Source: Halobacillus_B rhizosphaerae
GTDB lineage: Bacteria > Bacillota > Bacilli > Bacillales > Halobacillaceae
Assembly: GCF_046719735.1 (NCBI RefSeq)
Contig: NZ_JAUTWQ010000014.1
Location: forward strand, 1 to 64,000
Direction of reading: 5' to 3'
DNA length: 64,000 nucleotides
The notes below the pieces were generated by a model that was not told the origin of the DNA, searched no databases, and saw nothing but the letters and a program-made list of their open reading frames with translations. Each line of letters begins with the position of its first letter. The first letter of the stretch is position 1. A program made the translations under genes and the position numbers. This document shows positions 33,790 to 43,486 of the stretch, piece by piece.

Positions 33790-34256
33790 TAGATAGACCC
33801 CCCGTAAATGGCTTTAGGATAAATCTCTTTCATGGATTCCCATTGAACGATAAACAAATCAGCAATCGGATAAACCATGCGGCCGGCAAGTGTCGGGCTC
33901 GAAGACTTTGCAAAGCTTTCAATGAATATCACTTTTTTTCTAAAGAGCTTCGCAATGTAGCACATAGGCACAGAAGTATGAACGCCTGTGGTAATAATAA
34001 CATCAGGACGCTCTCTTAAGAAAATGAACAACGACTTAATAATATTGTAAGAAAACTTAAAGATATAACGAAACGGGTAGTTCCTTGCTCCATACACTAA
34101 GAACGAAACAGGGTATTTGTCTTTAAGTTTCCTGGTAATCTCAGATTTCTCTGTTACTAAATGGTAATCATACTGCTTAAATAATGGTTCCAGCTGGAGG
34201 AGTTGGGTGAGATGTCCCCCGATGGAGGAAATCAGCAATAACTTTTTTTTCTTCAT
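33786..34256 (-). CDS. PssD-like (Alg14-type) glycosyltransferase partner
   Basis: This 156-aa Alg14/PssD-family protein has an N-terminal LLLISSIGGHLTQLLQLEPL motif and RPDVIITTGVHTSVPMCYIAKL. It recruits the PssE-like subunit to the membrane. Its ATG directly abuts the stop of the upstream GT4 gene (TAAATG). Confidence 0.9.
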   Translation of the reverse strand: MKKKKLLLISSIGGHLTQLLQLEPLFKQYDYHLVTEKSEITRKLKDKYPVSFLVYGARNYPFRYIFKFSYNIIKSLFIFLRERPDVIITTGVHTSVPMCYIAKLFRKKVIFIESFAKSSSPTLAGRMVYPIADLFIVQWESMKEIYPKAIYGGSIY

Positions 34257-35369
34257 TTAATTCGCTCCGATCTTCTGATAAATCTCCTGAAGACGATCTA
34301 CTAATACTTCCTGATCATTCTCACGGGCTCTCTTCTCTCCATTGTTGATCAACAGTTGCTGCAGATTCTTATCTTGAATGACTTTTTCAATCCCTTCTGC
34401 TAATGCCCCTGCATCTTTAGGATGAACTAGAACTCCGTGGTCATTCTGAAGTAAATAGGATAATCCGCCAACATCTGTACCAATGACCGGTGTATGACAA
34501 GACATAGCCTCTACCGCTACCAGTCCGAATCCTTCAATATGGGAAGGCAGAACGAAGGCATCTGCGGCAGACATCCATAAGGCAACCTCTTCCTGAGGCT
34601 TACCTCCTTGAAAATAAACATCTTTAATATTCTCTCGTTCAATGATTTCTTTCATTTGATTTAGAAAGACTTCTTGTTTCGGACTTCCTACTAAATGCAA
34701 TTCCAGCGTCTCAATTTTTTGCTTAGCCTGCTTATAAGCGGAAAGAAGCTCAAGCATTCCTTTAGCTTCAATAATGTTACCCACAAAGAGGAGCTGCTGC
34801 TTATCATCAGATAGTCCTAATCTCTCCTTCGCTTCCGTCTGAGGGACCGGGGCGAAAATTTCTCGATTCACACCCATACTCATCAAGCTGATTTTAGAAG
34901 GATTCACGCCAAACTCCTGGATCATTTCTTCCCGGAGCGCTTCTCCTACAGCAATGACATGATCTGCCTGGAGCAGGATACTCTTCGTTTGTTTATAAAT
35001 AAACGGGCTTTTTTTAGGCATCTTATCGATGTCCCCGCCATGAGCGGTAACCACCAGTTTCGTTCCGAACAGTTTCTTAAACCATAAGCCGAACAGGCCG
35101 CTTGGAAAAACGTAATGCACATGAACCAAGTTGTATGTTTTCCCTTTCATCAGCAGTACCGATAAAATTCGGAGCATCCACTTGAGATACTTTCTTAGAA
35201 CGTTCTTTTTTCCCATTCGAGGGTCTTTCACGGCAGCTACATCGATATTCATACTGCGCTGCCGCAAAGACTCTACCTGATTCTTTACAAAAATACCAAA
35301 AGTTGAACTAATCTTCCCCGGGTACATATTGGTAATGACTAATATATTTTTCTTATCCTTCGTCATCAT
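34257..35369 (-). CDS. GT4-family glycosyltransferase
   Basis: This 370-aa GT-B glycosyltransferase has an acceptor half with HVHYVFPSGLFGLW and AHGGDIDKMPKKSP, and a donor half with GNIIEAKGMLELLSAYKQA and the E-x7-E motif in PSHIEGFGLVAVEAMSC. It lies 6 bases after the Wzy-like gene and runs straight into the PssD-like gene. Acceptor and donor are unknown. Confidence 0.92.
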   Translation of the reverse strand: MMTKDKKNILVITNMYPGKISSTFGIFVKNQVESLRQRSMNIDVAAVKDPRMGKKNVLRKYLKWMLRILSVLLMKGKTYNLVHVHYVFPSGLFGLWFKKLFGTKLVVTAHGGDIDKMPKKSPFIYKQTKSILLQADHVIAVGEALREEMIQEFGVNPSKISLMSMGVNREIFAPVPQTEAKERLGLSDDKQQLLFVGNIIEAKGMLELLSAYKQAKQKIETLELHLVGSPKQEVFLNQMKEIIERENIKDVYFQGGKPQEEVALWMSAADAFVLPSHIEGFGLVAVEAMSCHTPVIGTDVGGLSYLLQNDHGVLVHPKDAGALAEGIEKVIQDKNLQQLLINNGEKRARENDQEVLVDRLQEIYQKIGAN

Positions 35370-35375
35370 TCCACC

Positions 35376-36833
35376 TCACTCTTTTTTAAAAGCTTGAGTT
35401 GACTCACTAGAATGCAGCAAATAGGCAAGCATTGGGAAGAAGAATAAGGTAAACACGTCTAACTCCCAAACATTATAAACACATCCAGCTACAAAGGCAC
35501 CAAGAAGCACACTCATCATCAAGTAAGAGAAATGAGGAGATTTATTCCGCTGTTTCCAAATTAGATACAGCATGTTGAGCAAATAGATGGCAAACAGGAT
35601 AACACCAATCGTTCCCGTTTGGACAATGACCTGAATATATTGATTGTCCGAGTAAAATTCCCTGTCAATATTATATTCGTCGTAAATGGGTGAGCCATAT
35701 GAGAGAGTTGCGGAATCCCCAAATGTTGCAAAGCCTGTCCCAATTATTGGATGTTCAGGATAGATGGAAAAGCCTTTTTTAATAATAAATAACCGTCCGG
35801 AACGCTGGCTTCCTTCAATAAAGTTTTCATCAAAGGTGCCCTTCATTCGATTTTTGAAGCTTCCTTCACTGTCATCGAACTGATTTTGCTTGGCCCGCTG
35901 ATGGGAACCAAAATTGGTTTTCTCCATGTAATTGGTTGCAAAGTTTGACGGCAGTCCTACCAAGACAATTCCTAAGGCTAGAGTAATCACCCAGTTGAGA
36001 AGAACTTTCCAATTCTTCATAAAGGCTACATAAAGAAGCATAGCGATTGTAAATGCAATCCAAGTCCCTCTGGAGTAAGTTAAGAACCACACTCCCATTA
36101 GCAGTACAAGACCGACGTTCACAGCCCAAACAGCTTTCGTCTTTTCTATTAATTGGTCCTTTAAATAGAGAACCGTGATAAATGCAAAGGATAAGAAAGC
36201 CGCAAGCATATTCGGATTCCCAATTAATCCATAGATACGAATTCTATTCTTAGCAGAGAGTGACATGTCCTCCCAGCTTTGCGGAAGCAGCAATCCTCTT
36301 AGAGAGAGCTTTTCAATTAAACCGTGGATACAGATCACAATCGTGACGAAAAAGACCGTCCAAGCAACCTTTCTGATATCCTCTTTGGTTATATCGAGAC
36401 GCTTTACAATGTAGAAAAGCAAATAGAAAATCATTAGCGCACGTGCTTCAAAAATAATGGCCGTTACAGAAACACCGGTTAAATATGCTGAAATGGCACC
36501 GACGATGATAAAACCGAAGTAAGCCAGTTCAAACCAATGAAAATGGAATAATGATTTGATATTCTTTCGATTCATGTAAGCAATCTTCAGCACTAAGAAG
36601 ATGGTGATGATGTCCCCGATACCTTTTAGACTAGGGTTAAATTCTAATAGAAACGGCCGGACTGGATAATATAAAAAGAGTAATGCCAGGGCACTTTTTG
36701 TATTCCATAAAGCATAAATACCAAATCCGAGCGTGATCACAAGTCCTACGACTGCATTGTCAAAAATTCCGCCGATCAGGAAGGCAAGAACGGATATCGG
36801 AATAAAAAGTAACTGAGAAAATTTAAACGGCAT
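35376..36833 (-). CDS. Wzy/O-antigen ligase-like polysaccharide polymerase
   Basis: This 485-aa polytopic membrane protein (about 11-12 helices) has a large extracellular loop (about 320-395) containing the Wzy_C/ligase pattern (IIKKGFSIYPEHPIIGTGFATFG). AAGGAAGGTGA precedes the ATG. It would polymerise the repeat unit outside the membrane, consistent with the MurJ-type flippase next to it. Confidence 0.85.
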   Translation of the reverse strand: MPFKFSQLLFIPISVLAFLIGGIFDNAVVGLVITLGFGIYALWNTKSALALLFLYYPVRPFLLEFNPSLKGIGDIITIFLVLKIAYMNRKNIKSLFHFHWFELAYFGFIIVGAISAYLTGVSVTAIIFEARALMIFYLLFYIVKRLDITKEDIRKVAWTVFFVTIVICIHGLIEKLSLRGLLLPQSWEDMSLSAKNRIRIYGLIGNPNMLAAFLSFAFITVLYLKDQLIEKTKAVWAVNVGLVLLMGVWFLTYSRGTWIAFTIAMLLYVAFMKNWKVLLNWVITLALGIVLVGLPSNFATNYMEKTNFGSHQRAKQNQFDDSEGSFKNRMKGTFDENFIEGSQRSGRLFIIKKGFSIYPEHPIIGTGFATFGDSATLSYGSPIYDEYNIDREFYSDNQYIQVIVQTGTIGVILFAIYLLNMLYLIWKQRNKSPHFSYLMMSVLLGAFVAGCVYNVWELDVFTLFFFPMLAYLLHSSESTQAFKKE

Positions 36834-36948
36834 CTTGGGTCACCTTCCTTACAAAAACGATTGTTGCTAACTTACTATTCTTTCTCCACTCCAACATATT
36901 GATGTATCCTCCAGTATCTTAAGTATTTCTATTTTTATCGCCTGCTCC

Positions 36949-37842
36949 CTATTTAAATAGCCTTTCCTGGTACATCTGTTTTTTCTGAGGGTAGTTTCTG
37001 TAAACCGCCCACAAAAGTGTAACCGTCCGGTTCGCTTGTTTAAATAGGGAAGCGTAGGGGTAGTTCTTCTTTCTTAACGTATCAAACTCTTCTATAAATG
37101 CTTGAGGGGATAGCTGAATAAACCCTTCAGCGGCGTGAACAGAAGAATCCTTTACTAAGTTCGCTTTCAGGCGATTTAATTCGAGGAAGCCGTCAAACGC
37201 AATGACTTGAGACTCGAACATGTCAATGGCTTGTTTCTTTGTGTCGTAAGTTGACGAAATGTCTATTACACAGTTTATTTCATTCGGAGGTATTGGGCAA
37301 TTGATTTCATACAATCGTATTATTACATCCTTTTTTTGCCATTTCTTCAACGTATCAGCTAGGAGGGCTGTCGTCGCCGTGTGATCGGGATGGGCATCCA
37401 CGAATGGAGTGCAGTAGATTAGGTCCGGGTCGATTTGTTCCAGCAAGTTTAACAATTTCTGCTGAGAAAGCTCATTACTCTCTACATGACCATCCGGCAA
37501 ATCCATATAATGAATTTGTTCCATGTTAAGAACGGTATTAACCTTCTCCATTTCGAGCTTCCGCCTCCTGCTTAGCTCTTCCTTAGGTAAATCACTTTCA
37601 CTGCTCGCTCCATCTGTACTGAAAATACAGTGAACTTCTGCTCCTGCTTCCACGTGTCTGCGGATCGTCCCGCCTAATCCAATGGTTTCATCATCCATAT
37701 GCGGAGCAAGAACGACCACTTTCTGGAAAGAGCCTAGCTCGCTCAGAGTGAGATTCCTCTGGTAATGATTTTTTAATACTGCTTTGGTAATGGGGTTAAT
37801 TACTGGTTCCCCAGCATGCATAAGAGTTTTCTTTAGATTCAT
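36949..37842 (-). CDS. PIG-L family N-deacetylase
   Basis: This 297-aa zinc-dependent deacetylase has APHMDDETIGLGGTIRRH (PHxDDE, 47-52) and DAHPDHTATTALL as metal/catalytic motifs. PIG-L enzymes remove N-acetyl from GlcNAc-type sugars. It lies 4 bases after the MurJ-like gene. Substrate in this locus is unknown; deacetylated amino sugar would be a possible site of N-sulfation. Confidence 0.9.
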   Translation of the reverse strand: MNLKKTLMHAGEPVINPITKAVLKNHYQRNLTLSELGSFQKVVVLAPHMDDETIGLGGTIRRHVEAGAEVHCIFSTDGASSESDLPKEELSRRRKLEMEKVNTVLNMEQIHYMDLPDGHVESNELSQQKLLNLLEQIDPDLIYCTPFVDAHPDHTATTALLADTLKKWQKKDVIIRLYEINCPIPPNEINCVIDISSTYDTKKQAIDMFESQVIAFDGFLELNRLKANLVKDSSVHAAEGFIQLSPQAFIEEFDTLRKKNYPYASLFKQANRTVTLLWAVYRNYPQKKQMYQERLFK

Positions 37843-37846
37843 CGGT

Positions 37847-39370
37847 TTATTTCTCCTTGCTCTTTGATTTGTTAAAGAATCGATTCAAGAATATTTGGAT
37901 CGTTTCTACTTTTAATAAGAAGACACATGCCGTATAAATAACCGCACCAACGACAGTGACGACTATAATCTGCAGAAGGTTTCCAAGGCCTGACATCAAG
38001 TGCAGGGCACCATAGGCAAACAGAGACATAACGGCAACGGCTGCCATAATTTTCAAATATTCTTTCCCAATCATATTTAAATTTAATCCATCCACAAGTT
38101 TTAGAAAAATGATAAAACAGGCGCCTACATAAAACACCGCCATCACGGATGAAGCTAATGGAATCCCGAGATAGCCCATAAAGGAGGTGAACAAATAATT
38201 CAGACCAGCGTTCAGCAGTATAGCAAGACCGCCAACCATCATGATTAGATGACCCTTCTTCATCGTGTAAAAACCTTTGTTAATCACGTTATGGAGACTA
38301 AAAAAGATCACAGAGCCGAAGTATAGAAACCCTACTTGACTGGTCGCTTTCGTAGCTTCTGCTGTGAACTGCCCCCGCTGATAGAGCAGCTCTACGATAT
38401 TTGGGAGAACGAGCATCATTCCTACCACGGCTGGAAGTAGAATGAAGAACATCGTAGTCAATCCTTGCTCAATCCCTTTTTTAAACAGCGCCTTGTCATT
38501 GCTGGCATTTGCTTTGGAAAGAATCGGAAAGATGATCGTCCCGATGGTCACTCCAAATATTGCTTGAGGGAAATGGACTAAATTCTTCGCATAGTTTACG
38601 TAAGTTACGGCCCCTTCTTTAAAGTAACTGGCAAAGATGTTATCGACTGCTAAATTAATTTGACCGACGGCAACAGTTAAAGCAACAGGGATAAAGATAA
38701 TATAAAACTCTTTCACCTCTGGCCAATCGAGCTTCCATTTAATCTTAGGGATCTTTCGTTTCCATAATAGGGCGAGTTTAAATACTAATGAAAGAACAGC
38801 TCCCACTAAGTACCCATAAGCAAGTGCATACACTCCGTATTGATCAGCAAAAAAGACCGCGCCAAAGATCAAGCCAAAGATCACGATGATTTGTGAAACC
38901 ATCGATAGTGAAAACTTATTTTCAGCATCAAACAACGCCTCTAACACGGCATTCATTCCAATAAAGAAAATAGCAGCAAAATAGATGGAAGTTACCAGAA
39001 TAGCAATGTGTTCGGCTTCCGGTCTGAAGTCAGGAAATAAAAGCGGGATATAGAACTTAGAGAGGCCTGCTCCTAAGACCGAAATGATAAAACTGATTAT
39101 GATCGTTCCACTATAGACTTGGTTCAAATGATGCTTGTCTCGTTGTTTTTCCAGCGCTTCTATGTAACTGGGAACTAGAGCATTCTTCATGCCCGTTGTG
39201 AAGAACAGAATAATCATGTTAGGAATGATAAATGCCGCTAAATAGGCATCAGCTACATAACTGTCCCCAAAGTAATAGGCAATTACGATATCTCGTACCA
39301 TTCCTGATATTTTTAATAACAATGTAGCCAGCAGAAATAATGCACTAGCTAAACCTAATTTCGATTTCAC
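37847..39370 (-). CDS. MurJ-type lipid-linked oligosaccharide flippase
   Basis: This 507-aa MviN/MurJ-family protein of the MOP superfamily has about 14 helices and the family start KISGMVRDIVIAYYFGDSYVADAY. GTG 39370 has GAGG eight bases upstream; the GTG at 39388 has none. It may flip lipid II, but its place in the capsule cluster suggests the Wzx role for the polysaccharide repeat unit. Confidence 0.88.
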   Translation of the reverse strand: MKSKLGLASALFLLATLLLKISGMVRDIVIAYYFGDSYVADAYLAAFIIPNMIILFFTTGMKNALVPSYIEALEKQRDKHHLNQVYSGTIIISFIISVLGAGLSKFYIPLLFPDFRPEAEHIAILVTSIYFAAIFFIGMNAVLEALFDAENKFSLSMVSQIIVIFGLIFGAVFFADQYGVYALAYGYLVGAVLSLVFKLALLWKRKIPKIKWKLDWPEVKEFYIIFIPVALTVAVGQINLAVDNIFASYFKEGAVTYVNYAKNLVHFPQAIFGVTIGTIIFPILSKANASNDKALFKKGIEQGLTTMFFILLPAVVGMMLVLPNIVELLYQRGQFTAEATKATSQVGFLYFGSVIFFSLHNVINKGFYTMKKGHLIMMVGGLAILLNAGLNYLFTSFMGYLGIPLASSVMAVFYVGACFIIFLKLVDGLNLNMIGKEYLKIMAAVAVMSLFAYGALHLMSGLGNLLQIIVVTVVGAVIYTACVFLLKVETIQIFLNRFFNKSKSKEK

Positions 39371-39460
39371 AAATAGGACCTCTTTCACTTCTAAATTCTT
39401 TTGTTACGCCACCTGCAATATTATAACATTTCTCGTCCTTGCAAAAGACAATTTCTACAA

Positions 39461-39498
39461 AATAAACCCCTATTCCTAGACTGGAATAAGGGTTTATT
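39461..39498. terminator. Terminator of the lipoprotein/amidase unit
   Basis: The 16-bp stem AATAAACCCCTATTCC / GGAATAAGGGTTTATT has one wobble pair and a 6-base loop. Confidence 0.85.
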
Positions 39499-39520
39499 TG
39501 TTTTCTATTGTAGAATTTAG

Positions 39521-40393
39521 TTATTTCTTGACACGTTCCAGCTCTGACTTAGACGTATAGCCATTATTTCCTTTGACTTCTCTTGTTTCTTTGATGAGCC
39601 CTAAATCTTTGGCATAGTAATCGGTCACGACCGTTTTATTACCAGAACTTTCACTGGTTAATGTTTGTCTGACTACAACCACATGATCAAAGGATTTATA
39701 AGGTACTTTCACTTTCTTATCAGTGTTGATAACTTCCCACTGCTCTTTAATGCCTTTCCCCTTCTTATTCATATTCACAATGTTAACTGGGGGCTCATAT
39801 GGGTCATAGGAGTCTAATTGATTCTTCGTGCTCTCTGGACTCTGTTCCTGATAAACAATGGAGGCACCATCAGACGTCCACTTCAGGATTTGGAGAGTTA
39901 CAATATCTCCAAACTTTACTACTCGTTGAACAAGCGTATTATTTACTGCCACGGTGTTATAGGTCAGTTCATACTCTTCGTCCTGAACGAACGTTTTTTC
40001 TAACCCTTCTTTAGGGCGGTACTGGTTAAAGCCTTTATTTAAGTCCTGCTTAGGTTCTTTCTCCTGATTAGAGGAATTAGACTTACCATCCTCTGTCTGA
40101 CTTTTATCGTCTGAGTTATTAGAGGACGTTCCATCAGTGGTATCCTGGTCTGCCGATTGCCCCTCTGAATCATCATTTGCTGTATCGTCGCTGGAATTCT
40201 TGTCTGCATCACTTGATTTGTCATCAGTATTCGTTTCTTTATCGTCTGCAGTATCTTGAGCGGACTGTTCATCCTGACCGGAGGCATCCGTTTGATCCTG
40301 TGATGATTCCAGATTTTCAGGAGATGCTTGATCGTTTGAGCAGGCTGCTAGTAAACAGACCATAATGATTCCCCAAAGCCATAGATGTTTCAT
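39521..40393 (-). CDS. Lipoprotein with acidic low-complexity linker
   Basis: This 290-aa protein has a signal peptide with lipobox LLAAC (Cys 18). Residues 20-115 are a Ser/Asp/Gln/Thr-rich acidic spacer. The C-terminal domain (about 120-290) is globular and mixed alpha/beta, of no family I recognise. It follows the amidase gene by 23 bases and shares its terminator, so it may be a wall-facing partner. Confidence 0.78.
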   Translation of the reverse strand: MKHLWLWGIIMVCLLAACSNDQASPENLESSQDQTDASGQDEQSAQDTADDKETNTDDKSSDADKNSSDDTANDDSEGQSADQDTTDGTSSNNSDDKSQTEDGKSNSSNQEKEPKQDLNKGFNQYRPKEGLEKTFVQDEEYELTYNTVAVNNTLVQRVVKFGDIVTLQILKWTSDGASIVYQEQSPESTKNQLDSYDPYEPPVNIVNMNKKGKGIKEQWEVINTDKKVKVPYKSFDHVVVVRQTLTSESSGNKTVVTDYYAKDLGLIKETREVKGNNGYTSKSELERVKK

Positions 40394-40416
40394 ATATTCT
40401 TACCTCCCAGTCCTCT

Positions 40417-42651
40417 TTACTTAAGATAACTTGCTGTGTTGTGGATGATCTTGTCACTAAGAACCCCGCCCACTACGCGTAAGTTTTCTACTGCATTTGT
40501 TTTGCCGTACTGAGTTAATAAACTTTTCGTCGCCGGATCTATGTTTCTTCCAATTAATACGAGTGGAGCATGGTATTTAACTGCCAGCGAAGACGCGGTC
40601 AGGGCATCTGGGAATTTACGCCCGGTAGCTGCAAGCACATAGGAAGAGTGGATATCACTCTGGAAGTAATCCAATACTTTTTCCTGTGTTTGATAACGCT
40701 GGGTACCCGCAAGACGAATCACATGATCCTTGCCGTTTCGTTCAATAAGCTGATCCTCAATCTTAGAAGATACAACTCCTGTACCTCCAACAATAGCAAG
40801 CATTTTAGAATCTGTATAGGCTAAACTTTGATCATCCATCTTGTCATCGGTTAGGACAATTGCCCAATCGTTAATTGCAGCAACTGGAGCCGCTCCTAAA
40901 GCATCTGGAAAGCTTGTACTGGATGCGACGATCGCTCCATCTACATGATCCAGTTGAGCATTAATTTTTTGATTGGTTCCAATGCGGTCTTCTCCTGCAA
41001 TTCGATCAACTTTATATCCTTTAGACTTTAAAGTGCTTTCAATGTTCGTACTGATCGCATTTGGCCCGCCTAAGAGGATAACTCGCTTCGTACCTAATCG
41101 ATTAATTTCATTAACAACCTCAGGACGCATTTCGTCTGAAGCGGTCAGCAGGATTGGTGCATTTCCCAGCTGGGCAGCAAGCGGTCCTGCAGATAGCGCG
41201 TCAGCATGAGTAGACGCTGTGGATAGCAGTACGGTTTTCTCAGAATGACTGCTTGGGAATCCATTTGGATAAAGCTCTTTCGATACTTCTACAGCTGTTT
41301 TTTCCCGATCGTTGGATGCTACTTTCTTGGTGTTGAATTGAAAGGAGTCTTTCTCTGAATTGTTCCAGACGGTGGAACCATTATCGGAATTGACTACTTT
41401 CGTATTATCCCACTGTTTAGCATAATCCACTGCGGGTGCTTCATGATAGAACTCTTTTAATGTACCTTTAGATTGATGTTTAACTTGAAACTTCTTCGTT
41501 AAGTAGTTGGTCCAGAGTACTTCGTCTGTTTCTGTATTCACGACTGCTGTGTGCTTCCATTTCTTTGCATAACTGATTGCCGTGTCTGCTTGATAACCTT
41601 TAAACAAGACGCCATTAGATGGATGGACAACTGTGTACTTTCTTGGCAGGTAGTTGGACCAAAGAATTTCTCCTGTTTGATTATCTACAACTCTCGTGTG
41701 TTTCCATGATTTTGAATATTCTAAGGCATCTGCTTCTGTATAGAATAATTGATTAATAGAAGCATTCGAGGAATGGTAGACGCCATACCGTTTAGATAAG
41801 TTATTGTAAATACGTTTTTGGCTGATTTTATCAAGTACGTAAACATTTTCTTTAGATTTTGCAAAATCAATCGCGGCGTCTTTGTCATGGAAAATTTCCA
41901 GACGATTATTCTGGTAGTCATACACTTCATATACGGAGAAATATTTATCTACCGCATCTCCTACCGCATCCGCAAATTGCTGTTGAAAGCTATTTGACTT
42001 AATTAACTTCTCTTCTTGCGGGTTAGACATGTAACCCAATTCAAGTAAAGCTGATGGCATTTGGGCATTACGAGTTACATAGAGATCATTACCTGTAATT
42101 CCCTGCGGTCCCTCCGTCATTGAAACATCATTTAAAACTTCACTATGAATAAGATTCGCCAGCCGCTTGCTTTCTGGTGAATATTTAATTTGCATATCAT
42201 CTGGTGGATAGGTTGGATCAATTCCATTGTCTATGTCGAAATAATAGGTTTCATACCCACGAACTCCTGGTCCGTATGGGGCTGCATTATGATGAATCGA
42301 TAAAAAGATGGAATTATCATTATTACCTTCTGCCCATTTATTTGCTAATTCCATTCTATTGCGTAGGTCATTATGTACCGGTGTGCCGAAGTCTTTATCC
42401 GTTGTTCTAGTCATATGTACGGTGTATCCTCTATCTTCTAGAACATGTTGAATCTTAATTGCAGAGTCCAAATTGGCTTTCTTTTCATAGTATCCTGTCT
42501 GTACTCCTGAATACCCTGAAGTTCCTCCGTAAATTCCGCCATGACCCGGATCAAGAATAACGACTTTACCGTTGTCTTCCGCCTCAACCGGGTGGTGTAC
42601 AAACGAGAAACATAAAACTGTAAACAACAACACAAAAAAGCTTTTCTTCAA
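40417..42651 (-). CDS. N-acetylmuramoyl-L-alanine amidase with CWB2 anchor
   Basis: This 744-aa secreted amidase has a signal peptide (1-24) and an Amidase_3 catalytic domain (28-233) with zinc ligands H37 (DPGHGG), E56, H120 (SIHHN) and catalytic E204 (ALLELGYMSN). Four ~48-residue repeats of unknown family follow (about 235-430; for example AISYAKKWKHTAVVNTETD...). Three CWB2 modules complete the protein (about 455-744). The start is TTG 42651 behind GGGGGAG. It cuts the peptide-glycan bond; CWB2 modules anchor it to an anionic wall polymer. Confidence 0.93.
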   Translation of the reverse strand: MKKSFFVLLFTVLCFSFVHHPVEAEDNGKVVILDPGHGGIYGGTSGYSGVQTGYYEKKANLDSAIKIQHVLEDRGYTVHMTRTTDKDFGTPVHNDLRNRMELANKWAEGNNDNSIFLSIHHNAAPYGPGVRGYETYYFDIDNGIDPTYPPDDMQIKYSPESKRLANLIHSEVLNDVSMTEGPQGITGNDLYVTRNAQMPSALLELGYMSNPQEEKLIKSNSFQQQFADAVGDAVDKYFSVYEVYDYQNNRLEIFHDKDAAIDFAKSKENVYVLDKISQKRIYNNLSKRYGVYHSSNASINQLFYTEADALEYSKSWKHTRVVDNQTGEILWSNYLPRKYTVVHPSNGVLFKGYQADTAISYAKKWKHTAVVNTETDEVLWTNYLTKKFQVKHQSKGTLKEFYHEAPAVDYAKQWDNTKVVNSDNGSTVWNNSEKDSFQFNTKKVASNDREKTAVEVSKELYPNGFPSSHSEKTVLLSTASTHADALSAGPLAAQLGNAPILLTASDEMRPEVVNEINRLGTKRVILLGGPNAISTNIESTLKSKGYKVDRIAGEDRIGTNQKINAQLDHVDGAIVASSTSFPDALGAAPVAAINDWAIVLTDDKMDDQSLAYTDSKMLAIVGGTGVVSSKIEDQLIERNGKDHVIRLAGTQRYQTQEKVLDYFQSDIHSSYVLAATGRKFPDALTASSLAVKYHAPLVLIGRNIDPATKSLLTQYGKTNAVENLRVVGGVLSDKIIHNTASYLK

Positions 42652-42774
42652 AACTACTCCCCCACTCTGAAAATTTTCAACGTACCTTTAGTACATTGTT
42701 TACTATATAATAGGAAAGCCCCAATTTCTACATAATCCTACAAGATTTTCTTAAAGATAAGTCTATCGAACTAA

Positions 42775-42818
42775 CAAAAAAAGAAGGCTTTCATTATAAG
42801 AATGAAAGCCTTCTTTTT
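42775..42818 (-). terminator. Terminator of the glycosylation operon
   Basis: An 18-bp perfect stem, AAAAAGAAGGCTTTCATT / AATGAAAGCCTTCTTTTT, has a 5-base loop. It overlaps the stop codon of the 42817 gene. Confidence 0.92.
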
Positions 42819-43152
42819 AGAGAATCAAGAGGAATGATCCCGAAATAATAAATAGTACTCCAATAACTTTTTTCACCGTAATAACTTCCTTAAGTAAAAA
42901 GTATGACAAAACCATAGTCCAAATGTACGTAATTGAAGTTAATGGGAAAACAATCGTATAGGGTAAATAATGGAGCGTTATGATGTTTAAAATAGCTCCC
43001 GTTCCGTAAAAGCAGCCGCCAATAAATAACTGAGTAATAAAGTAACGATTCAACGCTATTCCATGGCTTGTAGCTTTTTTAAAAAAATATCCGCCAATTG
43101 CACCTAAAAGGGTAAACAAGAGAACGACTAATAACCACTTAATTGTCCCCAC
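42817..43152 (-). CDS. Small EamA/SMR-type flippase subunit 1
   Basis: This 111-aa, four-helix protein of the EamA/SMR superfamily has HYLPYTIVFPLTSITYIWTMVLSYFLLKE. It overlaps the neighbouring 115-aa paralogue by 14 bases, a typical heterodimer pair. Such pairs (ArnE/ArnF type) move polyprenyl-phosphate sugars across the membrane. Confidence 0.82.
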   Translation of the reverse strand: MGTIKWLLVVLLFTLLGAIGGYFFKKATSHGIALNRYFITQLFIGGCFYGTGAILNIITLHYLPYTIVFPLTSITYIWTMVLSYFLLKEVITVKKVIGVLFIISGSFLLIL

Positions 43153-43486
43153 CCCCTATAAGCGCCGCACCGACGATAATAAGAAAGGTTCCCACGTAAT
43201 TACTTTCCGTGATCGCCTCCTGCAAAATGATACTGCCTAGAAATAAAGCAAAGACATATCCAATACTTAATAGTGGATGCAGGACTGATAAGCTCCCAAA
43301 ACGAAAGGAAACAATCATAAAGACCGCTCCAAAAAAATATAAAAAGAAGCCTAGAATTAATAATCCGTTAATCCCGCCCCCGGACATTTTCCAAAACATT
43401 TGTCCAAGGGCAGTCATTAACGAAGCAAAGACCATTAAAGTCATGCCTAAACGATTTTCTTTCAATGATTGCATAAATTTATTCAT
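43139..43486 (-). CDS. Small EamA/SMR-type flippase subunit 2
   Basis: This 115-aa, four-helix partner of the 111-aa protein has FGSLSVLHPLLSIGYVFALFLGSIIL. Its coding region overlaps both neighbours (14 and 8 bases), pointing to tight co-translation in the glycosylation operon. Confidence 0.82.
   Translation of the reverse strand: MNKFMQSLKENRLGMTLMVFASLMTALGQMFWKMSGGGINGLLILGFFLYFFGAVFMIVSFRFGSLSVLHPLLSIGYVFALFLGSIILQEAITESNYVGTFLIIVGAALIGGGDN

Noticed and set aside
42652..42720. ECF-type promoter upstream of the amidase
   Set aside because: TAAAC and CGTT are 15 bases apart, but neither matches well enough to be credible.
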